Shown here piece after piece: positions 8,461 through 20,800 of a DNA stretch of 64,000 nucleotides. Where the stretch lies: contig NZ_JBFTEH010000001.1 in the NCBI RefSeq assembly GCF_041027365.1, forward strand, positions 620,001-684,000, given 5' to 3'. Within the stretch, counting starts at the first letter, position 1. Each line of letters starts with the position of its first letter. Origin of the DNA: VKMB-3413 sp041027365 (GTDB lineage: Bacteria > Pseudomonadota > Alphaproteobacteria > Rhizobiales > Rhizobiaceae). The notes below the pieces were generated by a model, which saw nothing but the letters and a program-made list of their open reading frames with translations, made no database searches and was not told the DNA's origin. The translations under genes were made by a program, and so were the position numbers.

Positions 8461-9552
8461 ATGGTGCGTGTTCTTCCCTGGGTCTGTGCGGGCCTGGCGC
8501 TGTTCGCGGCGACGGAAGCCTTCGCCGAAGACCAGGTGGTCAACGTCTACAACTGGTCGGACTATATCGACCAGTCGATCCTGACCGACTTCACCAAGGA
8601 GACGGGGATCAAGGTCGTCTACGACGTCTATGATTCCAACGAGATGCTGGAGACTAAGCTGCTCGCCGGCGGCACCGGCTACGACGTCGTCGTCCCCTCC
8701 GCCGAGTATCTCGCGCGGCAGATCAAGGCCGGCGTATTCCAGAAGCTGGACAAGTCCAAGCTGCCGAACCTGAAGAACATGTGGGACGTGATCCAGAAAC
8801 GCGTCGCCAAGTACGATCCGGGCAACCAGTATTCCGTCAACTACATGTGGGGCACGACCGGCATCGGCTACAACGTCAAGAAGGTCGAGAACGCCCTGCC
8901 GAACGCCCCGGTGAACTCCTGGGCGCTGGTGTTCGATCCCGCCAACGCCAAGAAGCTCGCGAGCTGCGGCATCGACTTCCTCGACGCTCCGGCCGAGATC
9001 ATCCCGGCCGCGCTGAACTATCTCGGCCTCGATCCCGACAGCCGCGACCCCGCCGACATCAAGAAGGCCGAGGACATGCTCCTCAAGGTCCGGCCCTATG
9101 TCCGCAAGTTCCACTCCTCCGAATACATCAACGCGCTCGCCAACGGCGATATCTGCGTGGCGATCGGCTATTCCGGCGACGTCTTCCAGGCGCGCGACCG
9201 GGCCAAGGAGGCCAAGCAGGGGGTCGAGATCAAGTATTCGATCCCGAAGGAAGGCGCGATGATGTGGTTCGACCAGCTGGCGATGCCGAAGGACGCGCCG
9301 CATCCCGACGCCGCGCTGAAATTCATCAACTACCTGATGAACCCGAAGGTCATCGCCAAGTCGACGAACTACGTCGTCTACGCCAACGGCAACAAGGCCT
9401 CGCAGCAATATGTCGACCCGGCGATCCTCGACGATCCCGAGGTCTATCCGAATGCCGCGACGCTGGACAAGCTCTACACCAAGGCGCCCTACGACGCGCG
9501 CTCGACGCGGCTCGTGACGCGGGCCTTCACCACGGTGAAGACCGGCCAGTAG
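8461..9552 (+). CDS. potF: Polyamine ABC transporter substrate-binding protein (PotF/PotD-like)
   Basis: Periplasmic receptor for putrescine or spermidine. It has a signal peptide (363 aa precursor; hydrophobic core, cleavage after AFA before EDQVV) and the family-defining mature start VNVYNWSDYID. Other PotF/PotD hallmarks are KETGIKVVYDVYDSNE, GYDVVVPS, MWGTTGIGYNV and the C-terminal lobe IGYSGD and FINYLMNP. A GAGGGG ribosome site lies 9 bp before the ATG. It heads a four-gene rightward operon, receptor - ATPase - permease - permease. PotF-type (putrescine) similarity seems stronger than PotD, but ligand choice is inferred. Confidence 0.93.
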   Translation: MVRVLPWVCAGLALFAATEAFAEDQVVNVYNWSDYIDQSILTDFTKETGIKVVYDVYDSNEMLETKLLAGGTGYDVVVPSAEYLARQIKAGVFQKLDKSKLPNLKNMWDVIQKRVAKYDPGNQYSVNYMWGTTGIGYNVKKVENALPNAPVNSWALVFDPANAKKLASCGIDFLDAPAEIIPAALNYLGLDPDSRDPADIKKAEDMLLKVRPYVRKFHSSEYINALANGDICVAIGYSGDVFQARDRAKEAKQGVEIKYSIPKEGAMMWFDQLAMPKDAPHPDAALKFINYLMNPKVIAKSTNYVVYANGNKASQQYVDPAILDDPEVYPNAATLDKLYTKAPYDARSTRLVTRAFTTVKTGQ

Positions 9553-9644
9553 CGGCTGGCCGGCAGCATCGGGGAAGAGCGATCCGGTCCGCTGCGACCG
9601 ACTCGCCGCCTCGGGGGTCCTCGGGTTCGCACGGGCGGTTCGGC

Positions 9645-10796
9645 ATGGCGCTGGCGACGAAATCCTACGGCAATATCCGGCGCACCTTCGAGCCCTGGAA
9701 CGACCCGGCGCAGAAGCCGCTGGTGGAGTTCGACGGGATCACCAAGGTCTTCGGCAACTTCACGGCGGTCGACGATCTGTCGCTGCCGATCTTCACGCGC
9801 GAGTTCTTCGCCCTGCTCGGGCCGTCGGGCTGCGGCAAGTCGACCCTGCTGCGCATGCTCGCGGGCTTCGAGGAGCCGACGCATGGCGATCTGCGGCTCG
9901 ACGGGGTGAGCCTCATCGGCGTGCCGCCGCATCGCCGGCCCGTCAACATGATGTTCCAGTCCTACGCGCTGTTCCCGCACATGAGCGTCGAGGGAAACAT
10001 CGCCTTCGGACTTCGGCAGGACCGCATGTCGCGCTCGGAGATCGCCGACCGGGTCGCCGAGATGCTGAAGCTCGTCAAGCTGGAAGCCTTCGCCAAGCGC
10101 AAGCCGCAGCAGCTGTCCGGCGGCCAGCAGCAGCGCGTGGCGCTCGCCCGCTCGCTCGCCAAGCGCCCGAAGGTGCTGCTCCTCGACGAGCCGCTGGGCG
10201 CGCTCGACAAGAAGCTGCGCGAGGAGACGCAGTTCGAGCTGATGGACCTGCAGCAGGAGCTGGGCCTCACCTTCCTGATCGTCACGCACGACCAGGAGGA
10301 GGCGATGGTCATGGCCGACCGCATCGCGGTGATGCGCGAGGGCCGGATCGTCCAGGTCGCCACACCGAACGTCATTTATGAAGCGCCGGAGACGCGTTAC
10401 GTCGCCGACTTCATCGGCAATGTGAACATCCTCGAGGGCCAGGTCGAGAGCGAGCGGAACGGCGTCCTGCGGATCGCCGCAGCCGGAACCGTCGTCGAAG
10501 CCGAGGCCGGCGCGGCCGTTTCGCCGGGCGAGACCGCCTGGTTCGCGATCCGGCCGGAAAAGATGACGATCAGCCGCCGGCCGCCGGCGCGCTCGGACGT
10601 CAACGCGCTGAAGGGCGAGGTCTGGGACATCGCCTATCTCGGCGACGTCACCCTGTTCAACGTCCGGCTGCCGTCCGGCGACATCCTCCGGGCGACGACG
10701 ATCAACGCCTCGCGCGGTATCGAGGAGCCGATCGGCTGGGACGAGGAGGTGTGGCTGTCCTTCGCGGCCGATGCGGGCGTGGTGCTGACCAAATGA
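9645..10796 (+). CDS. potG: Polyamine ABC transporter ATP-binding protein (PotG/PotA-like)
   Basis: Cytoplasmic ATPase of the polyamine importer, 383 aa. Residues 59-67 form the Walker A loop GPSGCGKST; then the Q-loop region FQSYALFPHMS, the signature LSGGQQQRVALARSL, Walker B VLLLDEPLGALD and the switch His in VTHDQEE. The C-terminal ~120 residues form the regulatory TOBE/OB domain (WFAIRPEKMTI). The N-terminal extension before LVEFDGITKVFG is characteristic of PotG. Start at ATG 9645 gives this extension. It ends by a 4-bp ATGA overlap with the first permease. Confidence 0.94.
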   Translation: MALATKSYGNIRRTFEPWNDPAQKPLVEFDGITKVFGNFTAVDDLSLPIFTREFFALLGPSGCGKSTLLRMLAGFEEPTHGDLRLDGVSLIGVPPHRRPVNMMFQSYALFPHMSVEGNIAFGLRQDRMSRSEIADRVAEMLKLVKLEAFAKRKPQQLSGGQQQRVALARSLAKRPKVLLLDEPLGALDKKLREETQFELMDLQQELGLTFLIVTHDQEEAMVMADRIAVMREGRIVQVATPNVIYEAPETRYVADFIGNVNILEGQVESERNGVLRIAAAGTVVEAEAGAAVSPGETAWFAIRPEKMTISRRPPARSDVNALKGEVWDIAYLGDVTLFNVRLPSGDILRATTINASRGIEEPIGWDEEVWLSFAADAGVVLTK

Positions 10797-11722
10797 GCGA
10801 GAGGGTCGAGCCGGCGAGCAGGCGGCGATCGGTGTCCGGCGGCCTATACCGGCGGCTGGTGATCGGCGTGCCCTATCTCTGGCTGCTCCTGTTCTTCTTC
10901 GTGCCCTTCCTGATCGTCCTGAAGATCTCGCTCTCGGAGACGGCGATCGCGCTGCCGCCCTACACGCCGGCCTTCACCTTCGACAGCCTGTCCGGCTTCG
11001 TCGGCCATGTGCGCGAGCTCGGCATCGGCAGCTATGTCTGGCTCACCGGAGACCCGCTCTACCTCAACTCCTACCTGTCGAGCCTGTTCATCGCCGCCGT
11101 GTCGACCGCGCTGACGCTCGCGATCGGCTATCCCTTCGCCTACGGCATGGCGAAGGCGCCGCGGGCCGTCCGGCCGATCCTCCTGATGCTGACGATCCTG
11201 CCGTTCTGGACGAGCTTCCTGATCCGCGTCTACGCCTGGATCGGCATCCTGAAGAACGAGGGCCTGCTCAACCAGTTTCTGCTCTGGCTCGGCGTCATCT
11301 CGCAGCCTCTGGTGATCCTCAACACCGACACCGCCGTCTATATCGGCATCGTCTATTCCTACCTGCCCTTCATGGTGCTGCCGATCTATGCGAGCCTGGA
11401 GCGGATGGACGGCACGCTGCTGGAGGCCGCGCAGGATCTCGGTTGCCCGCCGGTGAAGGCGTTCTGGACGATCACCTTCCCGCTGTCGCTGCCGGGCGTG
11501 CTGGCCGGCGCCTTCCTGGTGTTCATCCCGGCGGTCGGCGAGTTCGTCATCCCGGACCTCCTCGGCGGCTCGCAGACGCTGATGATCGGCAAGACGCTCT
11601 GGAACGAGTTCTTCAACAATCGCGACTGGCCGGTCGCCTCCGCCGTCGCGATCGTGCTCCTGCTCGTCCTGGTCCTGCCGATCGTCCTCTTTCAGCGCGC
11701 GCAGGCGAGGCACGCGCTGTGA
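10793..11722 (+). CDS. potH: Polyamine ABC transporter permease (PotH/PotB-like)
   Basis: Inner-membrane channel subunit, 309 aa with six predicted helices; after a basic cytoplasmic N-terminus the first helix is YLWLLLFFFVPFLIVLKISL. The EAA loop that docks on the ATPase is seen as LLEAAQDLGCPPVKAFWTITFPLSLPG (split here only by name; residues about 215-240). The ATG at 10793 overlaps the ATPase stop and its own TGA overlaps the next GTG, so the operon is translationally coupled throughout. Length and motif content match PotH. Confidence 0.92.
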   Translation: MSERVEPASRRRSVSGGLYRRLVIGVPYLWLLLFFFVPFLIVLKISLSETAIALPPYTPAFTFDSLSGFVGHVRELGIGSYVWLTGDPLYLNSYLSSLFIAAVSTALTLAIGYPFAYGMAKAPRAVRPILLMLTILPFWTSFLIRVYAWIGILKNEGLLNQFLLWLGVISQPLVILNTDTAVYIGIVYSYLPFMVLPIYASLERMDGTLLEAAQDLGCPPVKAFWTITFPLSLPGVLAGAFLVFIPAVGEFVIPDLLGGSQTLMIGKTLWNEFFNNRDWPVASAVAIVLLLVLVLPIVLFQRAQARHAL

Positions 11723-12558
11723 GGAACGGCTGGAGCCCCTTCAACATCGTCTCGGTGACGGTCGGCTTCGCCTTCCTGTACCTGCCGATCGTCCTTCTGG
11801 TGATCTACTCGTTCAACGCCTCGCGGCTGGTGACCGTCTGGGGTGGCTTCTCCGTCAAGTGGTACGGGGAGCTCATCCACGACCAGGCGATCCTCGACGC
11901 CGCCTGGGTGACGCTGCGGGTCGGGCTCATCTCGGCGAGTGCCGCCACCGTCCTCGGCACGCTCGCCGCGACGGCGCTGGTGCGCTTCGCCAACTTCCGC
12001 GGGCGGCTGCTCTTTTCCGGCATGGTCTATGCGCCACTGGTCATGCCGGACGTGATCATGGGCCTGTCGCTGCTGCTCCTGTTCGTGGCGGTGGATTTCG
12101 ACCGCGGCTTCTGGACCGTCGTGCTTGCCCACATCACCTTCTCGATGTGCTTCGTCGGGGTGGTGGTGCAGTCGCGGCTGATCAGCTTCGACCGGTCGCT
12201 GGAGGAGGCTGCCCAGGATCTCGGCTGCCCGCCCTGGAAGACCTTCTTCCAGATCACGCTGCCGGTGATCTGGCCGGCGGTGGCGGCCGGCTGGATGCTC
12301 GCCTTCACCCTGTCGCTCGACGATCTCGTCATCGCGAGCTTCACCTCGGGGCCGGGGGCCACCACCCTGCCGATGAAGATCTACAGCCAGGTGCGGCTCG
12401 GCGTGACGCCGGAGATCAACGCGGTCTGCACCATCCTGATCGCCATCGTCTCCTGCGGCGTCACCGTCGCGGCGATCTTCACCAGGCGCCGTGAGGTGCA
12501 GAGGGCGCGCGACGAACGGCTGGCGGCCGGCGGCGGCTCTCCGGCGCAAGCGCGCTGA
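11719..12558 (+). CDS. potI: Polyamine ABC transporter permease (PotI/PotC-like)
   Basis: Second channel subunit of the polyamine importer, 279 aa. The GTG start at 11719 overlaps the potH stop by 4 bp (GTGA) and begins RNGWSPFNIVSVTVGFAF, matching PotI N-termini; the frame is open further upstream within potH but that is a shadow. Six hydrophobic helices and a second EAA loop (EEAAQDLGCPPWKTFFQITL) are present, then LAFTLSLDDLVIASFTSGPG, a strongly conserved PotI/PotC segment. Last gene of the operon; it converges on a leftward gene. Confidence 0.92.
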   Translation: MRNGWSPFNIVSVTVGFAFLYLPIVLLVIYSFNASRLVTVWGGFSVKWYGELIHDQAILDAAWVTLRVGLISASAATVLGTLAATALVRFANFRGRLLFSGMVYAPLVMPDVIMGLSLLLLFVAVDFDRGFWTVVLAHITFSMCFVGVVVQSRLISFDRSLEEAAQDLGCPPWKTFFQITLPVIWPAVAAGWMLAFTLSLDDLVIASFTSGPGATTLPMKIYSQVRLGVTPEINAVCTILIAIVSCGVTVAAIFTRRREVQRARDERLAAGGGSPAQAR

Positions 12559-12573
12559 CCGCGCGAGCGGCCG

Positions 12574-12630
12574 CGTCCTCCCGCACTGGCGGAGCCGGCC
12601 GCTGCATCCGCTGCGTAAGCGGGGAGGACG
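12574..12630. terminator. Imperfect inverted repeat between convergent genes
   Basis: CGTCCTCC at 12574-12581 is complementary to GGAGGACG at 12623-12630, with further partial pairing inside and a long loop. It lies between the end of the polyamine operon and the end of a leftward gene, so it may terminate both, but it lacks a T run and the loop is long. Confidence 0.3.
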
Positions 12631-12635
12631 GGCGG

Positions 12636-13787
12636 CTACTTCCCGCTCATGCAGGTGCAGTTCGCCTTGTGTGCCGCGGAGATGGCGTTCAGCGTGTCGT
12701 CGATGGCGTTTAGCACCGACCCCTCGGCGTCGCTCGGCCGATGCTCGAGATAATCCAGCGCCTCAATGTCGGAGAAGGCGGCGACCAGCGCCCGGCGCAC
12801 GACGACGTCCTTGATCGGCGTATCGGTGCCGATCACCAGCGGCTTCAGTGCGGCGAGCCTCGCGAGGACGGGCCGTGGCTCATCGCCCGCAGCCGGGCTG
12901 CCGCCGACGGGGCGCGATCCGGCCGGCGTCAGGAGGGCGTTACCGGCTGCTGCGACGCCCGGCGCTTCCTGCCGAAGGAACCCGCCCTTGCGCGCCGCAT
13001 CCACCAGCGCATCGAGTGCAGCAATGCGATCGGTATCGGTGTCGAGCGCGATCGGCTTCGGCGGCGTCGCCGGCGGCAGGCCGGGCTTGGCGGCCGCGGA
13101 CCCGCTTCCGGAATCAGGAGAAACGACGGCCGGACCGATGCCGGCGGACGGGCGCAGACCGTCCGGCGCCTGCGGCTGCGGTCGCGCCGGGGCTTGCTGC
13201 GGGATAGGGACCGGCCGCATCGCGTCCAGCGCCGCGCGGATCGACGCCTCCGCCGCGCCGCGCTGCGCGGCGAGGAGGTCCGCGGTGCGTTGGGGATTGC
13301 CGCCGACGCGAGTCAGATAGGCGCGCAGTGTGGCGACGTAGTTGGACACGCCGCCGCAGAGAAAGGGCGTCTCGTCCTGAGCGAGGTAGTCGCCGACTTC
13401 GCCGGTCACCCGCTTGACGATCCAGCGATCGTCGCCGGAGCTCGACCAGCCGGGACGCCCCCTGGCATGGGCGATCTGGTTGGCCTCCTGAAGGGCCAGC
13501 CGCTCCGCCGTGCTGCGCGAACGGAAGGGCGGAACGAACAGCAGCGCGCCGGGCAGGCGGTCGTCCGCTTGGCGCGCCTCGGGGCGGGCTCGGCCGATCT
13601 CCTGATAGGGGCCGTTGCGGATGTCCCTGAGCGCGGCATGGAAGCGGCCGGCGCAGGAACTGCTGCCGCCGGCGGCCCCCCCATCGTTCGCGGCTTGCGC
13701 ATACGCCGGGGTGCCGAGCGCAGCAAGCGCAGCGAGTGCGGCGAAGGCGAGAGGCAGACGGGCTCGTGCGAAGGATCGGGACGGCAT
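12636..13787 (-). CDS. Secreted protein of unknown function
   Basis: I do not recognise a family. The 383-aa product starts with a clear Sec signal peptide (RARLPLAFAALAALAALGTPAYAQA). Residues about 45-190 form a compact region with several Cys, Trp and Gly residues (CAGRFHAALRDIRNGPYQEIGRARPEARQ is in the N-terminal half, with FLCGGVSNYVATLRAYLTRVGG further on); it is followed by a Pro/Gln/Ala-rich linker of about 70 residues and a helical C-terminal domain ending in CTCMSGK. It lies 69 bp downstream of the AsmA-like gene on the same strand and may be co-transcribed, which would suggest an envelope role. A periplasmic location is supported; function is not. Confidence 0.7.
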   Translation of the reverse strand: MPSRSFARARLPLAFAALAALAALGTPAYAQAANDGGAAGGSSSCAGRFHAALRDIRNGPYQEIGRARPEARQADDRLPGALLFVPPFRSRSTAERLALQEANQIAHARGRPGWSSSGDDRWIVKRVTGEVGDYLAQDETPFLCGGVSNYVATLRAYLTRVGGNPQRTADLLAAQRGAAEASIRAALDAMRPVPIPQQAPARPQPQAPDGLRPSAGIGPAVVSPDSGSGSAAAKPGLPPATPPKPIALDTDTDRIAALDALVDAARKGGFLRQEAPGVAAAGNALLTPAGSRPVGGSPAAGDEPRPVLARLAALKPLVIGTDTPIKDVVVRRALVAAFSDIEALDYLEHRPSDAEGSVLNAIDDTLNAISAAHKANCTCMSGK

Positions 13788-13856
13788 GATGCGATTTCCG
13801 TTGAGGTTCCGGGGCTGGCCGCGACCGCCGAAGAAAAGGCGCCCGGACGGGACGGA

Positions 13857-15734
13857 TCATTCCGTCGGATTCGGCATATCCGTCGTCACGTTGGGATTCG
13901 GCCACTGGCCGTCCATCGTGAACTTCACCGGTTTCGATGCGGTGAATTCGCCTGTCGTCGAGGCTGTCTGCGGGCTGGCGTCATAGACCCCGTGCAGCGA
14001 GACGGTGTTGGTTTCGGCGAGATAGTCGCCGGAGGCGGACAGGGTGCCGCTCGGGCTCTCCACCGCAACGTCGGCGATATGCAGGCGGGAGCCCGAGAGG
14101 GCGAAGCTCGCCGTCAGCGTGTCGAACGGCAGGCTGTCGCTGCCCGTGCCGGCGGCCAGCGGGCGGGCGCCGGGCCGGGCGAAGACCTGCGGGGCAAAGC
14201 CGCTGATCGCGCCGTTGCGCGCCTTCACCTTGGCATCGACCTGCACGTTGCGGATGATCGACGCCCAGTCGGTCGCAGGCGCGTCGATCTTTGCGGTGAT
14301 GCTCGATTGGCCGGAGATCCCCACCCCGTCGATCGCCAGAGCCGAGAACAGCCGCGGCGTATCGATCCGGCTGAAGGACGCGCTGCCGGTCACGACATTG
14401 CCGGGGCGCGTACCGTCGATCATCAGCGTCGCCTGACCGCGGCCGCCGAAGACGGACGCGTCGCCGACGTCGATCTTGGTGATCCCGTCGCCGAGCGTGA
14501 CGACAGCCGCGACGTCGTGCAGCGGGACCCGGCCGAGAGTGGCTTCGTTGGCCGAGACGCGCAGGTCCAAGTCGACCGACTTGGCGAAGCCGACGTCGAT
14601 CGGCCGTTCCATGTCGAACGGATCGTTGGGCAACGGGGCGATCGAGCGGCCGAGCGGCGTCAGGTCCAGCTGGGCGAAGGCGAGCGTGCCGCCGATCTGC
14701 GGCCGGGACGGCTCGAACGTCGCCTCCAGCGCGCCGCGGCCGGTGCTGCCGGCGATCGTCAGGGCGGCGTTGCTGAGGCTGGCCTCGTTGCCGCGCAGGA
14801 GAAGGTCGCCGTCGATGGCGACCGGGCCGAGATCCGGCACGTCGTTGTCCGGATTGCCGATCCACTCGATGCTGCGCGTGAAGGACGGGCTCGACAGATG
14901 GAGGTGTCCGGACACGCCGGTGTTGCGGACCAGCGTGGCGGTCCCCGAAAAGCGCGCCGTGAGCGGCGGCGACTGGATGTCGAGGTCGACGCTGCTGTCC
15001 TTGCCGGCGAGCAGCGCGGCCGGCGCGCCGATCTTGAAGTCGATGTCGGTCGGCTGGCCGTTCCAGATCAGAGATCCCGCCACGTCCACGGCCGCGGTCT
15101 GCGAGGAATGGGTGATCGTCAGATTGGCGTTGCTGAATCCCGACGGGCCGCCGGTCCGGGCGCTGGCGGGACGGTAGACGCCGTCGCGGATCTCCAGGAC
15201 TCCGAGTCCCTCGATCCGGTCGATGAAGGTGCGGAGCATCTTGCGGGCGTGCGCAATGCCCTGTTGTCCCGCCCCGTTCCAGGAGATCGCGGCGAGCGGG
15301 TTGTCGGGACGCAGCGCCGGCCTCACCAGCACCAGCCGCGAGGGCTTCGCCCGACCGAGAAGCGCGGAGAGGGGATCGAGGTCGGCGACGATCTGGTCGA
15401 TGTCGAAGCCGTTGCCGCGGCCGATCTGGACACGGCCGATGGTGAGGCGGGTGCGCGGCAGGAGCGAAAAGCGCACCGGCCCGTCGACCGAGACGTTCTC
15501 GCCGGTCAGGGCCTCCAACCGGGCGACGACGCTCGATCTCGCGGCATCCTCGTCGAGCGCCACGCGAGCGAACAGCGCGACGACGGCGGCGATGACGATT
15601 ACGGCGCCCAAGCCGAGGACGAGAAGCCGCGGCCGGCGGACCAGCGGCGCCAGCCGCCGCATGCGCCCTGAAAGCTGTTCACGCCATGTGAGGTAAGCTT
15701 CGCTCGCCACCAAATCCCCTCGCCGAATCGGCAT
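13857..15734 (-). CDS. AsmA-family envelope protein
   Basis: Large envelope protein (up to 625 aa) with one N-terminal membrane anchor (about residues 36-56, LLVLGLGAVIVIAAVVALF) and a long periplasmic beta-rich body. The segment after the anchor, AARSSVVARLEALTGENVSVDGPVRFSLLP, is the AsmA N-terminal signature, and the C-terminal half carries repeats of the AsmA/DUF type (LDLRVSANEATLG, SGTLSASGDYLAETN). AsmA-like proteins are bridge-like phospholipid carriers involved in outer-membrane homeostasis. Two starts fit: ATG 15734, or GTG 15710, which has a better placed GAGGGG site. Followed closely by a secreted protein gene on the same strand; divergent from acetoacetyl-CoA synthetase. Confidence 0.85.
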   Translation of the reverse strand: MPIRRGDLVASEAYLTWREQLSGRMRRLAPLVRRPRLLVLGLGAVIVIAAVVALFARVALDEDAARSSVVARLEALTGENVSVDGPVRFSLLPRTRLTIGRVQIGRGNGFDIDQIVADLDPLSALLGRAKPSRLVLVRPALRPDNPLAAISWNGAGQQGIAHARKMLRTFIDRIEGLGVLEIRDGVYRPASARTGGPSGFSNANLTITHSSQTAAVDVAGSLIWNGQPTDIDFKIGAPAALLAGKDSSVDLDIQSPPLTARFSGTATLVRNTGVSGHLHLSSPSFTRSIEWIGNPDNDVPDLGPVAIDGDLLLRGNEASLSNAALTIAGSTGRGALEATFEPSRPQIGGTLAFAQLDLTPLGRSIAPLPNDPFDMERPIDVGFAKSVDLDLRVSANEATLGRVPLHDVAAVVTLGDGITKIDVGDASVFGGRGQATLMIDGTRPGNVVTGSASFSRIDTPRLFSALAIDGVGISGQSSITAKIDAPATDWASIIRNVQVDAKVKARNGAISGFAPQVFARPGARPLAAGTGSDSLPFDTLTASFALSGSRLHIADVAVESPSGTLSASGDYLAETNTVSLHGVYDASPQTASTTGEFTASKPVKFTMDGQWPNPNVTTDMPNPTE

Positions 15735-15868
15735 CCTTTTATCGCTTCCGACGCCCGGAAGCCATGCCGAAGGGGTGCCGCGCGCTCGGCACGCGCGGAT
15801 TTACGCACCGTTGCCAATGCCGAACCTCTATGGCACCACCGTGGCGGCCGGCAGGAGGAGAGTTGAGT

Positions 15869-17821
<1,953 letters not shown>

Positions 17822-17828
17822 AGCGGCG

Positions 17829-17856
17829 GACGAGAGCCGCGCTCAAGGCTCTCGTC
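17829..17856. terminator. Hairpin terminator between convergent genes
   Basis: Perfect 10-bp stem GACGAGAGCC (17829-17838) with GGCTCTCGTC (17847-17856) and an 8-base loop, between the stop of the acetoacetyl-CoA synthetase gene and the stop of the leftward kinase gene. Followed on the plus strand by GTTTC, on the minus strand by CGCC; probably acts in both directions. Confidence 0.6.
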
Positions 17857-17870
17857 GTTTCGCCGGGGTT

Positions 17871-20800
17871 TCAGTCGGCGAGGATCCGCGCCGGCGGGAA
17901 CACGATCTCGATCAGCGTGCCTTCCCCCGGCGTCGAGGAAAGGGCGAAGCTGGCGCGGTTGGCTTCCACCATGGCCTTGGTCAGCGGCAGCGCGAAGCGG
18001 CCGCTCTCGCCGGAGCGCCGCGCCGTCTGGTGCGCCTCGTGGAAGGGGCGCATCACCGCCTCGATCTCATCCTCGCGCAGGCCCACGCCGGAATCGCGAA
18101 ACCGCAGCGTCACGCCTTCCTCCGGCGCATAGCGCGCCGACACGATCAGCTGGCCGCCCGCCGGCGTCGAGCGGATGGCGTTGCCGACGAGGTTGATCGC
18201 CACCTGGCGCAGCGATGCGCGGTCCGCCACCACCGGCGGCACGGAGGAGGGCAGGTGGGTGCGCAGGATGACGCGCTGGCGGTTGGCCTGCGGCGCCGTC
18301 ACCGCCGCCACCTCGGCGATCAGCTCGGTCAGCGAGACCGCTTCGAAGGCGAGCTCCAGCCGGCCGGTCTCGATCTTCGAGATGTCGAGGAGCTCGTTGA
18401 CGAGGTCGAGGACCTGGTGGCCCGAGCGCTTGATGTCCTCGAGATATTCGAGATAGCGCGGATTCTCGATCGGCCCGAGGCTCTCGGCCGCCATGACATC
18501 GGCGAAGCCGACGATGGCGTTCAACGGCGTGCGCAATTCGTGCGAGACGCTGGCGAGGAAGGCGCTCTTGTGCAGGCTCGCCGCCTCGGCCTCCTGCCGC
18601 GCCCGCGTCAGGTCCTCCTCCGCCCGCTTCCAGGGCGTGATGTCGCGGATGACGGCGCAGTAGCCGCGTCCGTCCGGCAGCCGCTCGAGGCGGACTGCGA
18701 GCGGCACGAAACCGCCCTCGGCGACGCGCCCGATGACCTCGCGGCCGGCGCCCCGCCGCTCGTCCGCCCGGCCGCCGTCGGTCTCCTCGGCGGCACCGCC
18801 GGCGCGAAGCAGGTCGAAATCCGCCCGCACGGCCTTCTGGCTCTCATGCGCGAAGAACGCCGCGAAGGGGCGCCCGGCCGCGTCGTCCTCGGCGATGCCG
18901 AACAGCCGGTGCGCCGCGCCGTTCATCGCCCGGATGCCGCCGTTGTCGTCGAGCAGCAGGACGCCGTCCGCCGCCATGTCGAGCACTGCCGCCAGCTCCG
19001 CCGCCGTCGGATCCGCGGCGTCGTCCGCTGCGGCGGGTGCCGGCGCAGCAGCCGGCGTTTCCGAAAGCACATGCCCGAGGGCCGCGGCGCAGAGCCGCGG
19101 CGAGGCGAAGAAGGACATGACCAGCGACGAACGGCCGGCGATTGTTGCCCGCTGCAGATGCGCGCGCACGGCCAGCCTGTCGCCATTGGCGCGCAGCAGG
19201 GTCACCATGCCGGCCGAATCGCCCGTTGCACCCGGGTCGCAGAACAGCGCGCCGAGACCGCCGGCGGCGCGGATCGCTTCGCTCGTCGGATAGCCGGTGA
19301 GGTCGAGGAACTCGCGGTTGGCATAGGCAATCTCGTCCCGGCTTTGCACCAGGATCGGGATCGGCAGGAATCCGTAGATCCGCTCCAGCTCGCCCGGGCC
19401 GTCCGGCTGCTGCGCCGCGCCGCCGGCTCCGGCAGCGTCGTCCGCCCCTTCGCCGGAGCCGTCCTGCGACTGCGAGGGCGCGGCGGCGTCGTTCGTCGCC
19501 GGAACCGGAGCCGCATCTGCCGCGCCCGCAACCATCTCTGCTTCGGCGGACGGCTCCCGTCCCGGCTGCTGGGCCGGCGCCGGAAGTCCCGGCCGGTTCT
19601 CCTGCGCGGCCGCTCCATCGGCAGAGTCCGACTCGTCCGAATCGCCCGGCTCCGCCGTGTCGACATCGCTCTCCGCGTCGCGGCCGCGGCTTTCCTCGAT
19701 CGCGGCGATGCGCTCCGACGCCGCCCGGATCGCCTCGCCGAGGTCGCGCGGACCCGGTCTGTCCGCCAGACGCTGACCGATGGCGCGGAATGCGTCCTCC
19801 TCGGCCTGGCTGAGCGTGCCTTCCTTCGACCGGCGGCGCTCTTCCAAGCGGATGATGTTGCGCGCCTCCTCGTCGGATGGACCCTCTTCCTCGGGGGCGG
19901 GCGCGTCCGGCCGGTCGGCCGGGTCGCGGCGCCCGAACTGCACCTCCGGAAGGTTTGCCGGGACGCGCCGCAGGAACGGCTGTGCGGCCCCATCGGGAGA
20001 GGCGGCGAAGCCGGCTGCTTCCGCCGCGCCTTCGCCGAGGGCTGCGCCGGCTCCGGCCTGCAGGCGATCCAGCCGCCGGCCCCGCGCCGCGGGATCGACC
20101 ACGGCATCGCCGAGCCGCACGATGCCGAAGCCGCGAAAGCCGTCGAAGCTGCGGTCGCGGGCGTAGACGGGCAGGGCGGCGAGGTCGACCGGCGCGGTCA
20201 TCGCTGAGTTTTCCACCGGCCAGAAGACGGTGCGGCCGGACCAGGTGTCACGGCGCTCGAGCAGGCGCTGGACGCTGCCTTCCGGGTCAAGTCCGTAAGC
20301 CTGCGCAACCTCCGCGAAGCTGCGGTCGAGAACGGCCGCCGAGGTCGGGCCGACCGCGAGTGCGAATTCGGGAGACAGAGAGCGGAACCGCCCCGCGCTG
20401 TCGATCCGCCAGACGAAGCGCGCCGGCTGGACGTCGAAGCGCGGGATGAAAGCGCCATCGCCCGGCCCGGCCTCGGGATCGGTACCGTCCGGCTGATCAG
20501 ACGCATCGGACTCAGCCGGGGGGAAGTCCGCCGCCGTCACCGCCCGCACCGCATCATCGTCCGCTTCCCATTCCGGCAAGGTATCCGGCAGGACGATCGT
20601 GCCGACCAATTGCGGCGAAGCGTTCCCATCCGCCTCGTCGGCGCTTGCCACCGGGTCGCTGCCCGGCCCGCCGGCAGTCACCTCGCCGCCGGTTCCCGCG
20701 GGCGCGCCGGCGGTTTTTTCCGCCACGGGATCGCCCGCGGCGGCATGAAAGGCACTCGGCGGTGCCTCGGCAGAAGGCGCGTCGGTCTCCGCTTCCGACG

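Noticed and set aside
12741..15671. 976-codon open frame on the plus strand
   Set aside because: Antisense to the secreted protein and AsmA-like genes, without any recognisable domain.
18030..20207. 725-codon open frame opposite the sensor kinase
   Set aside because: Arg-rich shadow; the kinase frame contains the intact H, N and G1 boxes.
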